Assembly (NCBI GenBank): GCA_977006965.1
Contig: OZ345359.1
Span: 1,860,001 to 1,924,000 of the forward strand
Direction: 5' to 3'
DNA: 64,000 nt
Origin: Phymatolithon calcareum
Lineage: Eukaryota; Rhodophyta; Florideophyceae; Hapalidiales
Under the pieces are notes generated by a model. That model made no database searches and was not told the DNA's origin. It worked only from the letters and a program-made list of their open reading frames with translations. Every line of letters starts with the position of its first letter. The stretch's first letter is position 1. Shown piece after piece: positions 33,668-42,560 of this stretch. Both the position numbers and the translations under genes were made by a program.

Positions 33668-34861
33668 TCATTGAACTGCCTCTTCCCCTTCCGACGAGCA
33701 CAGCAGATTTTGTAGCGTCGTTCCATTCGTAGCCTTATCAAAAATTAATTGAACTGACTTCGTGAGCTTGATGGTTCGTATTACGACAGCAGGGAAAAAC
33801 AAACACAAAGTACCTGGGAATAGTTGAGCGTCAGCGTTGCTAGGATGTGGACTGTCTGCACATCTGTCCCACCGCATAACAAAGGCCTTGTCCACATTTG
33901 TAGCTGGTGCATTCCGACGCTTTCGCTTACGCGCTCCACGCGAGTCTTCCGGTATCGGCTCGTCGAGATCATGCACCACGGGAATCTTGAAGTCAAGAAG
34001 TGCATCTCGTTTGTTTTCTCTGAGCAAAAAGCCTTCTTCCCATGAGCTGTGCTCAAAATTTGTAGTTTTTTGGTGAAGAACGTAAACTTTCGCTCCGGAT
34101 TTGTCTTGAGGAGTGAGCATGCTTCTTGCTAAAATTATCTTGCGCTCTGTGTAGCTGCCACGGTCGGAAGTGGTGTCCACACCTAGCACTTGAACGCGGC
34201 GCAGAATACGCGAAGAGCTGTAATTAACAGCTCTTTCCCGATAAACACCTGATTCGCGTCGATCAGAAGACAATTTCAAAGCATCACATATACCGGAGAA
34301 AGTCTCGAACGCAATCTCGATAGTGCTAATTTGTGCCGTAGATGCATACATAGCATTGAACGGAGAGGAAGAAATTGCGCATTTGAACGTGCATTGACGC
34401 ATGAAATACGATATCATCAGTCGAATGTCAAACAGCGTGCAGTCAGTTTGTCTGGAGCGCAAAGTTATCTGCCGAATCGAGTTGGATTTTCCGAGAGCTG
34501 CATAGCTTTTAGATAACTCTGGGTGGGGTGCCTCTAAGACTTTCGCAGCGGCTATGTTGGCAAATAGAATAGCGCGCTGAAGAGATCGCTCGGACATCGA
34601 AGATGGGCCGCGAACAATACCATCAGTTTCCTGCGCCAACTGCTTAGTCCGCTGAACCTCGGCGGTCAGCTCCGCCACCTGAATGGATAGAGCCACTTGG
34701 GAAAGCTGGAGGTTCTGAATATCCTGGCCATGAGGACCAGTCAAATCGCTTGAATTGAGAGCGGCAGGGTCATGCAGAGTAGACCTCCCAGGGATAGTCG
34801 ATGGAAACGATACTCTCCGCTCGGCTTGCTCGCTGATGGGATCCATTAGTTGACGAAACAT
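33668..34861 (-). CDS. Transposon-borne ORF of unknown function
   Basis: This intact 397-residue frame runs from ATG at 34861 to a stop at 33668, antiparallel to its neighbours. It converges on the broken gene (about 120 bases between stops) and diverges from the transposase (about 250 bases between starts, likely a shared promoter region). Residues ~45-80 look like a short coiled coil (NLQLSQVALSIQVAELTAEV). A middle domain of ~200 residues follows (RSLQRAILFANIAAAKVLEA; IRLMISYFMRQCTFKCAISS), then a basic KRKRRN stretch that may be a nuclear signal. I do not recognise the family. Its location within the element implies a role in transposition, for example end binding. Confidence 0.7.
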   Translation of the reverse strand: MFRQLMDPISEQAERRVSFPSTIPGRSTLHDPAALNSSDLTGPHGQDIQNLQLSQVALSIQVAELTAEVQRTKQLAQETDGIVRGPSSMSERSLQRAILFANIAAAKVLEAPHPELSKSYAALGKSNSIRQITLRSRQTDCTLFDIRLMISYFMRQCTFKCAISSSPFNAMYASTAQISTIEIAFETFSGICDALKLSSDRRESGVYRERAVNYSSSRILRRVQVLGVDTTSDRGSYTERKIILARSMLTPQDKSGAKVYVLHQKTTNFEHSSWEEGFLLRENKRDALLDFKIPVVHDLDEPIPEDSRGARKRKRRNAPATNVDKAFVMRWDRCADSPHPSNADAQLFPGTLCLFFPAVVIRTIKLTKSVQLIFDKATNGTTLQNLLCSSEGEEAVQ

Positions 34862-35110
34862 GATGGAGGTGATTTAGCGCGAGCCCATTCGCATGTCAAA
34901 ATGCATTGAAAGCTTCGAGTGCTGCAGGCGATTTGCGCACCGATGCCGGACCGACTAGGGTAAAAATGCAACATGTCGCAGATGCAGCATGTTAATGACG
35001 CACCAATAGTTAGCTCCGACATCATATTACCGTCGACTTGTAGGTCACAATCGCTGAGCACCAGTAATTGAACACTGAAATACATACACCTAGAAAATGA
35101 CCGTCGCCCG
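34862..35110. promoter_or_regulatory. Divergent intergenic region of the transposon
   Basis: This 249-base gap separates the starts of the 397-residue ORF (-) and the transposase (+) and should contain both promoters. No clear TATA box was seen. Confidence 0.35.
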
Positions 35111-38100
35111 ATGAGTTACCGTCGGCAATGGGCTGGAGGTAGTCGCTGGTCACCCATTACATTTATGGGCAGTCCTTCACATTTTCTTGAATGGGCGTCT
35201 GAGTTGTTGCCAGTGACGCGCGAAATTCTATTACTGGTTACGATCAAAACGTCCGAAATGAGCGAAAGGAAGAAGAGAAGACGAAGCAGGTATCGATTTC
35301 GCGTGCCAAACCTAACGGCACCGATGGAAGATGCACCGCAACATGATCCCTCGTCCAGCGATGCGACTTTTACTACACCCCGGTCATCCCTACGAAACAG
35401 TCTGAATTCTCAGCTTCGTGTGTCGCAGAATACGGAAGCAGCAGTATCAGGTCTTCCTCGGCTCAGCGAGGCAGAACCAGGTGACGTTTGTAATGGAGAC
35501 GGGCGGCGAGATGTCGAGGAAGATATAGCGATGAACGCAGCAATGGGTGATGATGACGATGAGGAGCGTCTTATCTGGAATGAACACATCCCAGCGTCCT
35601 GCCTTGATAACGCAAGGGTAAATGAAAGCGAAGAGGAATCTACTCTATCACCGGAGGAGATGTCCGGAACTGCAGGTATGTTCTCTCGTATACCGCGAGA
35701 GATATCAGAGGTTCTTTCCGTTTCATTCCCTGTCCATGATTCTGTACAGAACAGTATGGAACATGTCTTTCCAAGCCTGCAGCTTGCCAATTGGAGAGCT
35801 CCATGGGCTCTGGTTTTGACAAACGGGAGCAATAAGCTGACGAAGGCACAGTATCAGTCCATGCGCGTTCTGATGGATTCTATTATCGCGAGCAAAGCAG
35901 TATCCTGGAAAGAAAGCATTCTTGACTCCGATTCTACTCCTGTAGAGGATTTCAAGCGATTGCGATGCCTTCCCCATTTCAGTACTCTACACTGGACATT
36001 CTGTCCCCTTCTGCTCCGTGTGATGGTACCAAGAGCAACAGAGACTATGCTTGACGTGGACAGATCCAAGGCTGGAGCCTCCACTCGAGAAACTAAATGC
36101 CCTGTTCAAGTCATACTCCCGAGCGAGTACGCGCGAGCGGACATTTCTACAGGTCCTGTCTGGTCGAAAATTCGTTCAACCTCCCTCGCCGCGACCCAGG
36201 AAGGTAGCAATGTGGACGAGTTGGAACGAGGTAGCGGCTCATTTGCGGCGCCTACCATTTCTACATCAGATTGCGTGGATACATGGCCTTTGGTTTCTGC
36301 AAGGAGCTGGTTCTACGGGACCCAGCGCGCTCTGCACTTGGATGCTTCACCTACCATGAGCACGACTCCATCATTTGCGGAAATGGGGGATCAAATCTCC
36401 ATAACTCTTTTCGGAGGTATTTCCGAACTTCCGGAGCAGGTGCAACGCTGCTTCGGCTGTGCATCGCTCTCAACCACACCATCTCGCTATGCCACTATTG
36501 AAGGAGCTGTTCTACACTCGTGGACGGTGCACCATTATGTGCGACAGCACGATCCCAGTTTCATAACCGATGAGACAAGCCCGGAACTTAGCGTGCGGGA
36601 CGAGGCCATTTATAAGCTTTTCAATTTCGTTTCGTACGTCTCTCCGTCCGATTCTGAGCATATTGATATTCCTGAACTACCTGCTGATGAAGACAGTGAT
36701 ACGCAGGACGTGGAAGATTCTCTATCAGGCGATCTCCACCGTAGAAAACAAGTATCAGCACAAATGAAGGAGGCGATGAGAGCAAGACAGGTAGCACTGA
36801 AGGAGAAGAAACTGCAGATTGAAATCGCATGGCGGGATTGGAAAAAGCCCATTATAAAGCCTGGTGACTATATAACAATGATTGGCCCACTCAACGCGGA
36901 CTCCTCGGCTGCTATGGACGGTGATGTCTCGCCTGACACTATGCTAACCAGTGTTGACAAGTGCTCCCGGGTGTGCATTGTAAGCCGGTTTTGGGTAGAG
37001 CATGAGGAGCAAAGCAGACACATTTTCTGGATTCCAGGAGGCATAGATCTGGATGAAGCTACGAGCAATACTCCCAAAACTGATGCGAGCCTTCTGAACT
37101 ATTGTTCTTCCCTGTCTTCTTCTTCATCCGATGCATTTTTCCTATCCGTTCGAAAAATATCGTTGCTCTCTGTACATCCTGGACCCCGCGGATACTCTAA
37201 GCACAAACCTGTCAGCAGTATCGGAACTTTAAGCACTGGTGAGCCGTACTGCGTCTACCGTTTTCTTTTGTACTGGGATGGGTTTGAGGTGCAGACGGGT
37301 AAGTCTGCTTCAGGTGACGGCTTCTATCTTATTTGCCTCAATCTACCTATCTCCTCTCGAAGCTCTTCGAACGCCGTCCGAATCGTAAGTCTTACGCCTC
37401 CTGGAGTCAGCGGTGATGGTGTCCTGCAAATTCTACTTGATGATATTACCCGCGGAATGACTACAGGGATCTTGGACATCGATGCAGAAGGCAGAGAGCG
37501 GCGCATTTTCCTGGATCTAGTAGGATTCATCGGGGACACGCCCGCTTTGAACCACCACCTGGACGTTCTTGGGCACAACTCATCTGCGTGTTGCCATTTG
37601 TGCCGTTTTCGTCGCGGATCTGAATCGCTAGTTGGAAGCAGATACTCTCACAGATCTGCTCATGGGATGGTCTCCCATGCGGCAAGAGGGTTCTTCCAGC
37701 ATACTGCTGTCCGGGACTGCGGAGCGCAGAGCGAAGCATGCCGTCTACTGGGTATGAAACCTTCGCCATCGCCATGCGCACAAATTCTGACAAAGTTTCG
37801 TGACGCAATGTATGATGCTAGATACAGGGTACCCAGGACAAGCACCGATCAGCCAGTAGTACCGCATGAGCTCGACCCTTACAGAGGATGCTTCGGTGCT
37901 CCTGACCATTTGCTTGCCGGACATTTTCGGGACTGCTTGAATCTTCCCTTCCAGTTACTTCCGTCTCACTCCTACCGCAAGGCTTGTGAAGTATTTATGC
38001 TAAGGTTTCTGGAGGACTCTGGCCTTCCACTGCAAAACCGCTTAGTTGACTACGACAAGAAGTCCCTTTTTTCAATGTCCATGAGCGAGCTCTACTCTCT

Positions 38101-39538
38101 ATCAGTTGTAGCAGAAACAGCTCTTATTTGTGGATGTGATGCAGAATATGCTAATTCGAGCGAGTCGGTGATCACCGATAAATGCCGAGATGCTATTGAA
38201 CTAGAGGGCTCGTGTGGACGACTAATATCATTGCTATGGTTCTTCCCTTCAGTCTGTCGAGATGGAAAGCCTTCTGTACAAGAATTCGAAGAGAATTGCG
38301 GAGAGACGCATCTTCAAAAGGTACAGGAGATGACGGTGTCACATTTGGAAAGATTGGAAGCGATATGTGGAATGGAGGATGAGGACGTGCTGCTTCTTGA
38401 AAATAGAAGGTGTCCAAGACAGAAGCGAATACAGCTCATCAGTTTACATCGCGAAGCGTTGATTGCTATTCGAGTTCTGGACAAGCCTAACGTGCATCGC
38501 TTGTGGGAGCTCGTTCACACGACACTGCCCATGGTGGGCTATGGCGGGCGCATAGGAGAGCTTGTACTCGAGCGAACACACCAAGATCTAAAACGGGCTA
38601 TAAAACAGTCAAACAACCGAGACATACAGCTCCATTGCATGCGGAGTGTCGCATTTAACGACTGGCAAGGGCGAATCACTATGCTTGTCCATGGCGCATT
38701 ATCCGGGGACAAGTCCGCACTCCGCGGATGCTTTCGTCTCCTCGCTGGTCGAGAGGCGCTAGCAAATGTTAGCGTTTCTCCCACTCCGGAACACAATAGG
38801 AAAGTATTTCAAGCCTTCGGGCCTTCCGGTTGTTTCGGTTATGAGCTTTTATCTCTTGGTCGGACTGTTCTGTCCACGAGAACCGATGCGCAGCAAACAT
38901 GGTCTCTGCACGGAGTCGTAAAGAACATGCGTAACATTCCGGATGTGGATTTGTCTCTCGCGAAAGTTTTATCTTGCATACAGTTCGCCTTCGGGGAAAT
39001 TTTGAATGACTTCACCGTGCGCTACGGAAACAGTGTGGGGTCCACGCTTTCGAATAACACCCAAGGTGTACGGCTTAAACGTGGAGACGTTCTCGAGATC
39101 CTCACTTACAGCCCAACTGACCCGTCATTTCATCAACCTTTCGTCATCCAGGTCAACTGCATGGACAGCGATTTTCATTTGCAGGAAAGTCGTGGCTCAT
39201 CGTTGTGGTGCGCTCTGCATTTTCTATCTTTAACACCTGCGACTGGTGCAACCACTCACTACGCCGCTGTTCTGCCCGTGGAAGTGGTGACTAGAGGGAC
39301 GAACAGTGAGAATGTGAGGTTTTCGCGATGCAGGGTTCGCCGGCAAGACACGATCTCCCTAGGTCAGATGGATTCTAGTATACGAGCCTGCGGGGTGTTG
39401 CACGACTGCTCCGATTCCTCATGCAAGCCTGGTCCGCAGGGAATATCAATAGCATATAACGGTAGATATCGTCCACTGCAAGGTGGAACTTTTTTAGCGT
39501 TGACACGGGTCACAGGCTATCCTCCTCGTCAGGGATAA
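35111..39538 (+). CDS. TNP2-like transposase (CACTA superfamily)
   Basis: A 1,475-residue intact protein expected to cut and join the ends of the surrounding element. ATG at 35111; a second ATG at 35258 (MSERKKRRRSRYRF) begins with a basic stretch and may be the true start. A DDE-type core in the order known for Transposase_21/TNP2 proteins is visible: YWDGF (~722, first Asp), a long beta-rich stretch, VLQILLDDI (~777), then LVGFIGDTPALNHHLDVLGH, the zinc-binding CCHLCRF (~828), and APDHLLAGHFRDCLNLPFQL (~931), which corresponds to the DxxHxxxxN/D helix of plant TNP2. The N-terminal ~550 residues are acidic and without recognised domains. No frameshift or stop is present, so the element may still encode active enzyme. 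KDZ-type transposases are an alternative but fit less well. Confidence 0.85.
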   Translation: MSYRRQWAGGSRWSPITFMGSPSHFLEWASELLPVTREILLLVTIKTSEMSERKKRRRSRYRFRVPNLTAPMEDAPQHDPSSSDATFTTPRSSLRNSLNSQLRVSQNTEAAVSGLPRLSEAEPGDVCNGDGRRDVEEDIAMNAAMGDDDDEERLIWNEHIPASCLDNARVNESEEESTLSPEEMSGTAGMFSRIPREISEVLSVSFPVHDSVQNSMEHVFPSLQLANWRAPWALVLTNGSNKLTKAQYQSMRVLMDSIIASKAVSWKESILDSDSTPVEDFKRLRCLPHFSTLHWTFCPLLLRVMVPRATETMLDVDRSKAGASTRETKCPVQVILPSEYARADISTGPVWSKIRSTSLAATQEGSNVDELERGSGSFAAPTISTSDCVDTWPLVSARSWFYGTQRALHLDASPTMSTTPSFAEMGDQISITLFGGISELPEQVQRCFGCASLSTTPSRYATIEGAVLHSWTVHHYVRQHDPSFITDETSPELSVRDEAIYKLFNFVSYVSPSDSEHIDIPELPADEDSDTQDVEDSLSGDLHRRKQVSAQMKEAMRARQVALKEKKLQIEIAWRDWKKPIIKPGDYITMIGPLNADSSAAMDGDVSPDTMLTSVDKCSRVCIVSRFWVEHEEQSRHIFWIPGGIDLDEATSNTPKTDASLLNYCSSLSSSSSDAFFLSVRKISLLSVHPGPRGYSKHKPVSSIGTLSTGEPYCVYRFLLYWDGFEVQTGKSASGDGFYLICLNLPISSRSSSNAVRIVSLTPPGVSGDGVLQILLDDITRGMTTGILDIDAEGRERRIFLDLVGFIGDTPALNHHLDVLGHNSSACCHLCRFRRGSESLVGSRYSHRSAHGMVSHAARGFFQHTAVRDCGAQSEACRLLGMKPSPSPCAQILTKFRDAMYDARYRVPRTSTDQPVVPHELDPYRGCFGAPDHLLAGHFRDCLNLPFQLLPSHSYRKACEVFMLRFLEDSGLPLQNRLVDYDKKSLFSMSMSELYSLSVVAETALICGCDAEYANSSESVITDKCRDAIELEGSCGRLISLLWFFPSVCRDGKPSVQEFEENCGETHLQKVQEMTVSHLERLEAICGMEDEDVLLLENRRCPRQKRIQLISLHREALIAIRVLDKPNVHRLWELVHTTLPMVGYGGRIGELVLERTHQDLKRAIKQSNNRDIQLHCMRSVAFNDWQGRITMLVHGALSGDKSALRGCFRLLAGREALANVSVSPTPEHNRKVFQAFGPSGCFGYELLSLGRTVLSTRTDAQQTWSLHGVVKNMRNIPDVDLSLAKVLSCIQFAFGEILNDFTVRYGNSVGSTLSNNTQGVRLKRGDVLEILTYSPTDPSFHQPFVIQVNCMDSDFHLQESRGSSLWCALHFLSLTPATGATTHYAAVLPVEVVTRGTNSENVRFSRCRVRRQDTISLGQMDSSIRACGVLHDCSDSSCKPGPQGISIAYNGRYRPLQGGTFLALTRVTGYPPRQG

Positions 39539-40249
39539 TAGTGTACTTACAATAGTTATGGAAGCTGATGCATACTTAGACATATGAGCCCAGTAATAAA
39601 TACCCTCCTAGAGCTACAACTGGAAAGCTCTGAATGAAGGGCGATAGTCCTGGTCATTGGTAAGGCATTTCTGTTCCTGCCAGTACACCTACATCTTGCC
39701 TCAGCGCAGTGCTACGAATGCAATGTTGTCGACCCTATGACTTCTGAACATGAGTGATTCTGCGCCACTAAAGTTCTTGTATTGGGCAAGACACAGACCG
39801 TCCTTCGCCAGTTTGTCGCGCTCGCGCTTGGAAGAACGGTGCAATAAACATACGATATGTGGCTTGCATCTGCGAAGCAGTGCATCAAAGATATTACATT
39901 CCTGTGCGCTAAGAAGTTGTAGTGGCCGCACCAGCGCACGGTAATTTTACGAAATACGCACGTCGAGCGTTGTAAATCTCGCTACATATAGCCCCACGTG
40001 GGGCGTGATGTACTCTTTGTTCGGCCCACCGACCATCAGGAAACCTGAAGGTAAACTCGATCCCAGTTTCCACAGTCGAGCCGATGCTGGCATTTCCTAG
40101 TGCTATTTTCAAAGGTAACGTCGAGCCCGTCGATAATTCGTTGAGCATTTACTCCAAAATTACTGTCTACTTGACGTTACAATTATCATCTGTGAACAAT
40201 TAGGTTTTCGTCGAGGTCCTCGACATTAATTTTTTTTCGACGGTGTCAT
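39539..40249. other. Non-coding right part of the CACTG element
   Basis: There is no supported gene. Short overlapping frames on both strands at 39.7-40.1 kb are not protein-like. The sequence contains GTCGAGG/CCTCGAC and CGACGG repeats near the end that may be subterminal repeats. Confidence 0.45.
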
Positions 40250-40294
40250 ACGACGGTAAAATTACAATCGGCCCCCGAATTTGCTTCCCCAGTG
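40250..40294 (-). repeat. Right terminal inverted repeat of the CACTG element
   Basis: Its reverse complement begins CACTGGGGAAGCA and mirrors the left end. It is followed by ATTATT. Confidence 0.7.
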
Positions 40295-40560
40295 ATTATT
40301 ATCTAGGGAAATACGCATATAAGAGTAAAGCGGTATTATGTGTCTGTGTGGTATAACTCTTAAGATGAACGCCGCATATAGGAGTCCACCGCTGTACTAC
40401 GTCCTGGACGCACTGGAAAAACGACTTATACAAAATCTATTTCTTTAAAAAAAGGAATTTGCATAAAATGTTCAAGTAAGTTTCTTTTGCCTGTTTCAAG
40501 GATATTGCATACATGTATTGTATACATGTTCAATTTAAATGAATGTTATATGAGAAAATT

Positions 40561-40630
40561 CGATAAATGGTCACCAAAAATGGTAAAAGTACGCTAAATA
40601 TCCACCCCTAGCCAAAACTACTACTCAACC
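40561..40630 (+). repeat. Left arm of the MULE terminal inverted repeat
   Basis: This 70-base arm matches the reverse complement of 41526-41595 with roughly a dozen differences. Confidence 0.85.
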
Positions 40631-40732
40631 ATAATATATTATCATACTCACCCTAACCGAACCTACTACTCACCGTTTCTCAGAGCACTCTATGCGACAG
40701 TGAAATTTATTGCGTATGCTACTCTCTCTGGT

Positions 40733-41215
40733 TTAGCTCCTCGTTGCAACTACTGCTAGCATCTCCTTCATCGAAGGCCCGCGATCGATGATCATGGACT
40801 GGGCCGCTTTGTCGAGGTGCTTTTGCTTCGCCTCGACAAGGTTGTGGATGTTCAGCCCACCGCATGTCTGTGAGAAGTGACCGGTGTGTCCACACGAGGA
40901 GCAGTGACGGGTCATCATTTCGGACGGCAAGTAGAGCTTCTTGCGCTTGCGGCCCGGCTTAGCGACAAGTCCAAACGGCACCAAATCTTTCTGTACTTGC
41001 TGGTCGCCAGTGACTGCAACACGCGTCATGCTGCCCTCGTGCTGCTTGCCCTACGTTCGCAACAGCCATACGTCCCCGAACCAGTGCTTGTTCCACGGGT
41101 CGAACGCGACCGATGCTGCACCAAGCGCCTAGAATCGTATAAATACGCAGCAACAACATGGCTTCATGGCCGCTAGTGCTCTTCAAAGTGGCGGCAAGAG
41201 CATTTCGCTTGGTAA
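40733..41215 (-). pseudogene. Remnant of MULE transposase C-terminus (SWIM + zinc knuckle)
   Basis: On the minus strand around 41215-41130 the frame reads VSSDYQAKCSCRHFEEH, stop, RP, stop, SHVVAAYLYD. This is a SWIM zinc-binding motif in which the positions usually Gly and Cys have become TAG (41173-41175) and TGA (41164-41166). After a frame change, 41029-40733 encodes a basic GRKRKKLYLP stretch and the zinc knuckle CSSCGHTGHFSQTC (C-x2-C-x4-H-x4-C). Both modules in this order are typical of the C-terminus of MULE transposases. The catalytic DDE region is absent. Confidence 0.75.
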
Positions 41216-41525
41216 TCGCTGCTAACTTTCACCTTGAATGGTGTCACCTCGCTGTGTCAGAGGCTGCTTGTTGCGTCTCGCCCCGATAGACGTGTTGCGG
41301 GAGATCACGACGTTAACAGCATCGTCGAAGCTTGATCCAACGTAGTCGCCCACCTGTAGCACGAGCTACTTCTTGGCCATGGTTTCAGAGTGAGTAGTTC
41401 GGGAGCGTTGTGCGTTGAGCTTGTCAGACGGATTCGAGAATGTGCACAAAACTTGGATCAAGGAGAAGTAGCCGCTATTTCCCTATTTCCGTCCAAAAAG
41501 TGCATCTTTCAGCGCTCCACGTAAC

Positions 41526-41595
41526 GGATGAGTAGTAGTTTTGGCACGGGTGGATATATAGCGTACTTTTACTACTTTTGGTGGCCATTTAGCGA
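41526..41595 (-). repeat. Right arm of the MULE terminal inverted repeat
   Basis: This is the inverted partner of 40561-40630. Confidence 0.85.
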
Positions 41596-41652
41596 GTTTA
41601 CTCAATGCTATATCCTTGAATGGAGAAAAAGAAACTTACTTAAATTTTGGAT

Positions 41653-42035
41653 TTCTCTGTGAAAAGTGAAAAAAATTTAAAGTTGGATGACACGTGTGAA
41701 GATATGCGTAATAAATCAATGCGTGAATGAACTTTGGTTTTTGAGTTGTTCGTTTTGAGGTTCAGTGTTGAGTTTCCGTCTTGTACTTCAGGGTCGGCGC
41801 CACTCTTTGTGTTGAGTTTTTAAGCTATTTTGCAATATTGCGCTAAACGAGCCAGCTTGCAACGCTAGGTTGCAAGTCAGATTTCTTAACTAGCTTGCAA
41901 GTTAGCTTTGCAAGCTCTCGAACTTTGCAGGCTATTTGAGCAAGCTTGTGTTCGAGTCTAGCTTGCAGAGTGGAACTATTTTTAAGAATGGATATAAGTA
42001 TAAATGTATGAAACTATTACATCAATTTCTAATAC
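41653..42035. other. Repeat-bearing sequence, no gene
   Basis: No gene was seen. The stretch includes the AGCTTGCAA repeat cluster described separately. Confidence 0.5.
41853..41968. repeat. Cluster of AGCTTGCAA-type repeats
   Basis: Within 116 bases, variants of AGCTTGCAA/TTGCAAGCT occur at least seven times in both orientations (AGCTTGCAAC, GGTTGCAAGT, TAGCTTGCAAGTTAGC, TTTGCAAGCTC, GAGCAAGCTTG, TAGCTTGCAG). Confidence 0.8.
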
Positions 42036-42190
42036 GCTACCTTTTCAAGGGCCATTCCCTTAATATCCTCGCCAGTCCGTGCTGCCGCTATAGTCAGAGA
42101 TAAGTCACGCAGCACTTTCTTGTCCTTGGAAACGTTGAAGAAATGAGTGCCCACCTCCTCCACCCATGTTGTTTCGATTAACGAACGAGA
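42036..42190 (-). pseudogene. Fragment of a peptidase-like transposon gene
   Basis: The minus strand encodes VEEVGTHFFNVSKDKKVLRD and LSLTIAAARTGEDIKGMALE, ending at a TAG near 42036. It is about 85% identical in DNA to 27.10-27.24 kb, and its protein resembles residues 230-246 of the adjacent 338-residue ORF. Sequence further upstream is too decayed to follow. Confidence 0.6.
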
Positions 42191-42560
42191 TGTTGACTAG
42201 ATGAACAACATACTTGTCTCAAGCTTGAGTATCAATCGTGTCTTTAGCGCTCAACTAATCTATACAACTGCTGGTCATCTTTTGTCGTTGACAGTCTTAC
42301 GGCAGGATCGTGGGAGCTATGTACAACTATCTGAGCGCCAAACGCATCCTAAAACGTTGTGAACGATCCCCATGAGTGATCCATCTCGTTGTCTTTTCCC
42401 ACTTTCTGCCACTGCTGATTTTCTCGACTTAAGCACATACACCTTCCGGAGTACTAGGCGTGACAGTTGCCTTTGCGTCACACGTAGACCTGCTCCCATC
42501 TACCCTCTATCATCCGATTATTCTCATCCGTGCCATTCTTGAAACGGTCTCTTCCAACTT
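42191..42560. other. Intergenic between two related transposon-gene pieces
   Basis: No supportable gene. It probably represents decayed upstream coding sequence of the fragment at 42036-42190 plus the 3' end of the gene at 42561. Confidence 0.4.

Larger units (their letters stand above)
29107..40294. mobile_element. CACTA-superfamily DNA transposon with CACTG ends
   Basis: An 11.2-kb element starts CACTGGGGGCGCAC at 29107 and ends with CCCCAGTG at 40294. On the reverse strand the right end reads CACTGGGGAAGCAAATTC. Eight bases are identical, then GCA, then a shared GGG-CGAT..TAATTT block, so these are short, partly decayed terminal inverted repeats. CACTA elements classically end CACTA/CACTG. 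Both flanks share AT next to the ends (a target duplication of 2-3 bases is usual for the group). Inside are a TNP2-like transposase (35111-39538), an opposite-strand ORF (33668-34861) and a gene with two in-frame stops (31269-33548). About 2.1 kb at the left and 0.75 kb at the right are non-coding, as expected for subterminal regions. The superfamily assignment is strong; exact ends are likely but rest on short repeats. Confidence 0.75.
40465..41652. mobile_element. Decayed Mutator-like (MULE) element with long TIRs
   Basis: Two long inverted arms enclose a broken transposase C-terminus. The best-matched 70-base arms are 40561-40630 and 41526-41595, sharing for example AAAAGTACGCTA and CCAAAACTACTACTCA on opposite strands. 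Weaker pairing extends outwards: AAGTAAGTTTCTTTT is at 40475 and inverted at about 41640, together with a TTCAAGGATAT match. Long TIRs plus a SWIM/zinc-knuckle coding remnant are the MULE hallmark. The exact termini and a 9-base target duplication could not be fixed by eye. It sits only ~170 bases beyond the CACTG element. Confidence 0.7.
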
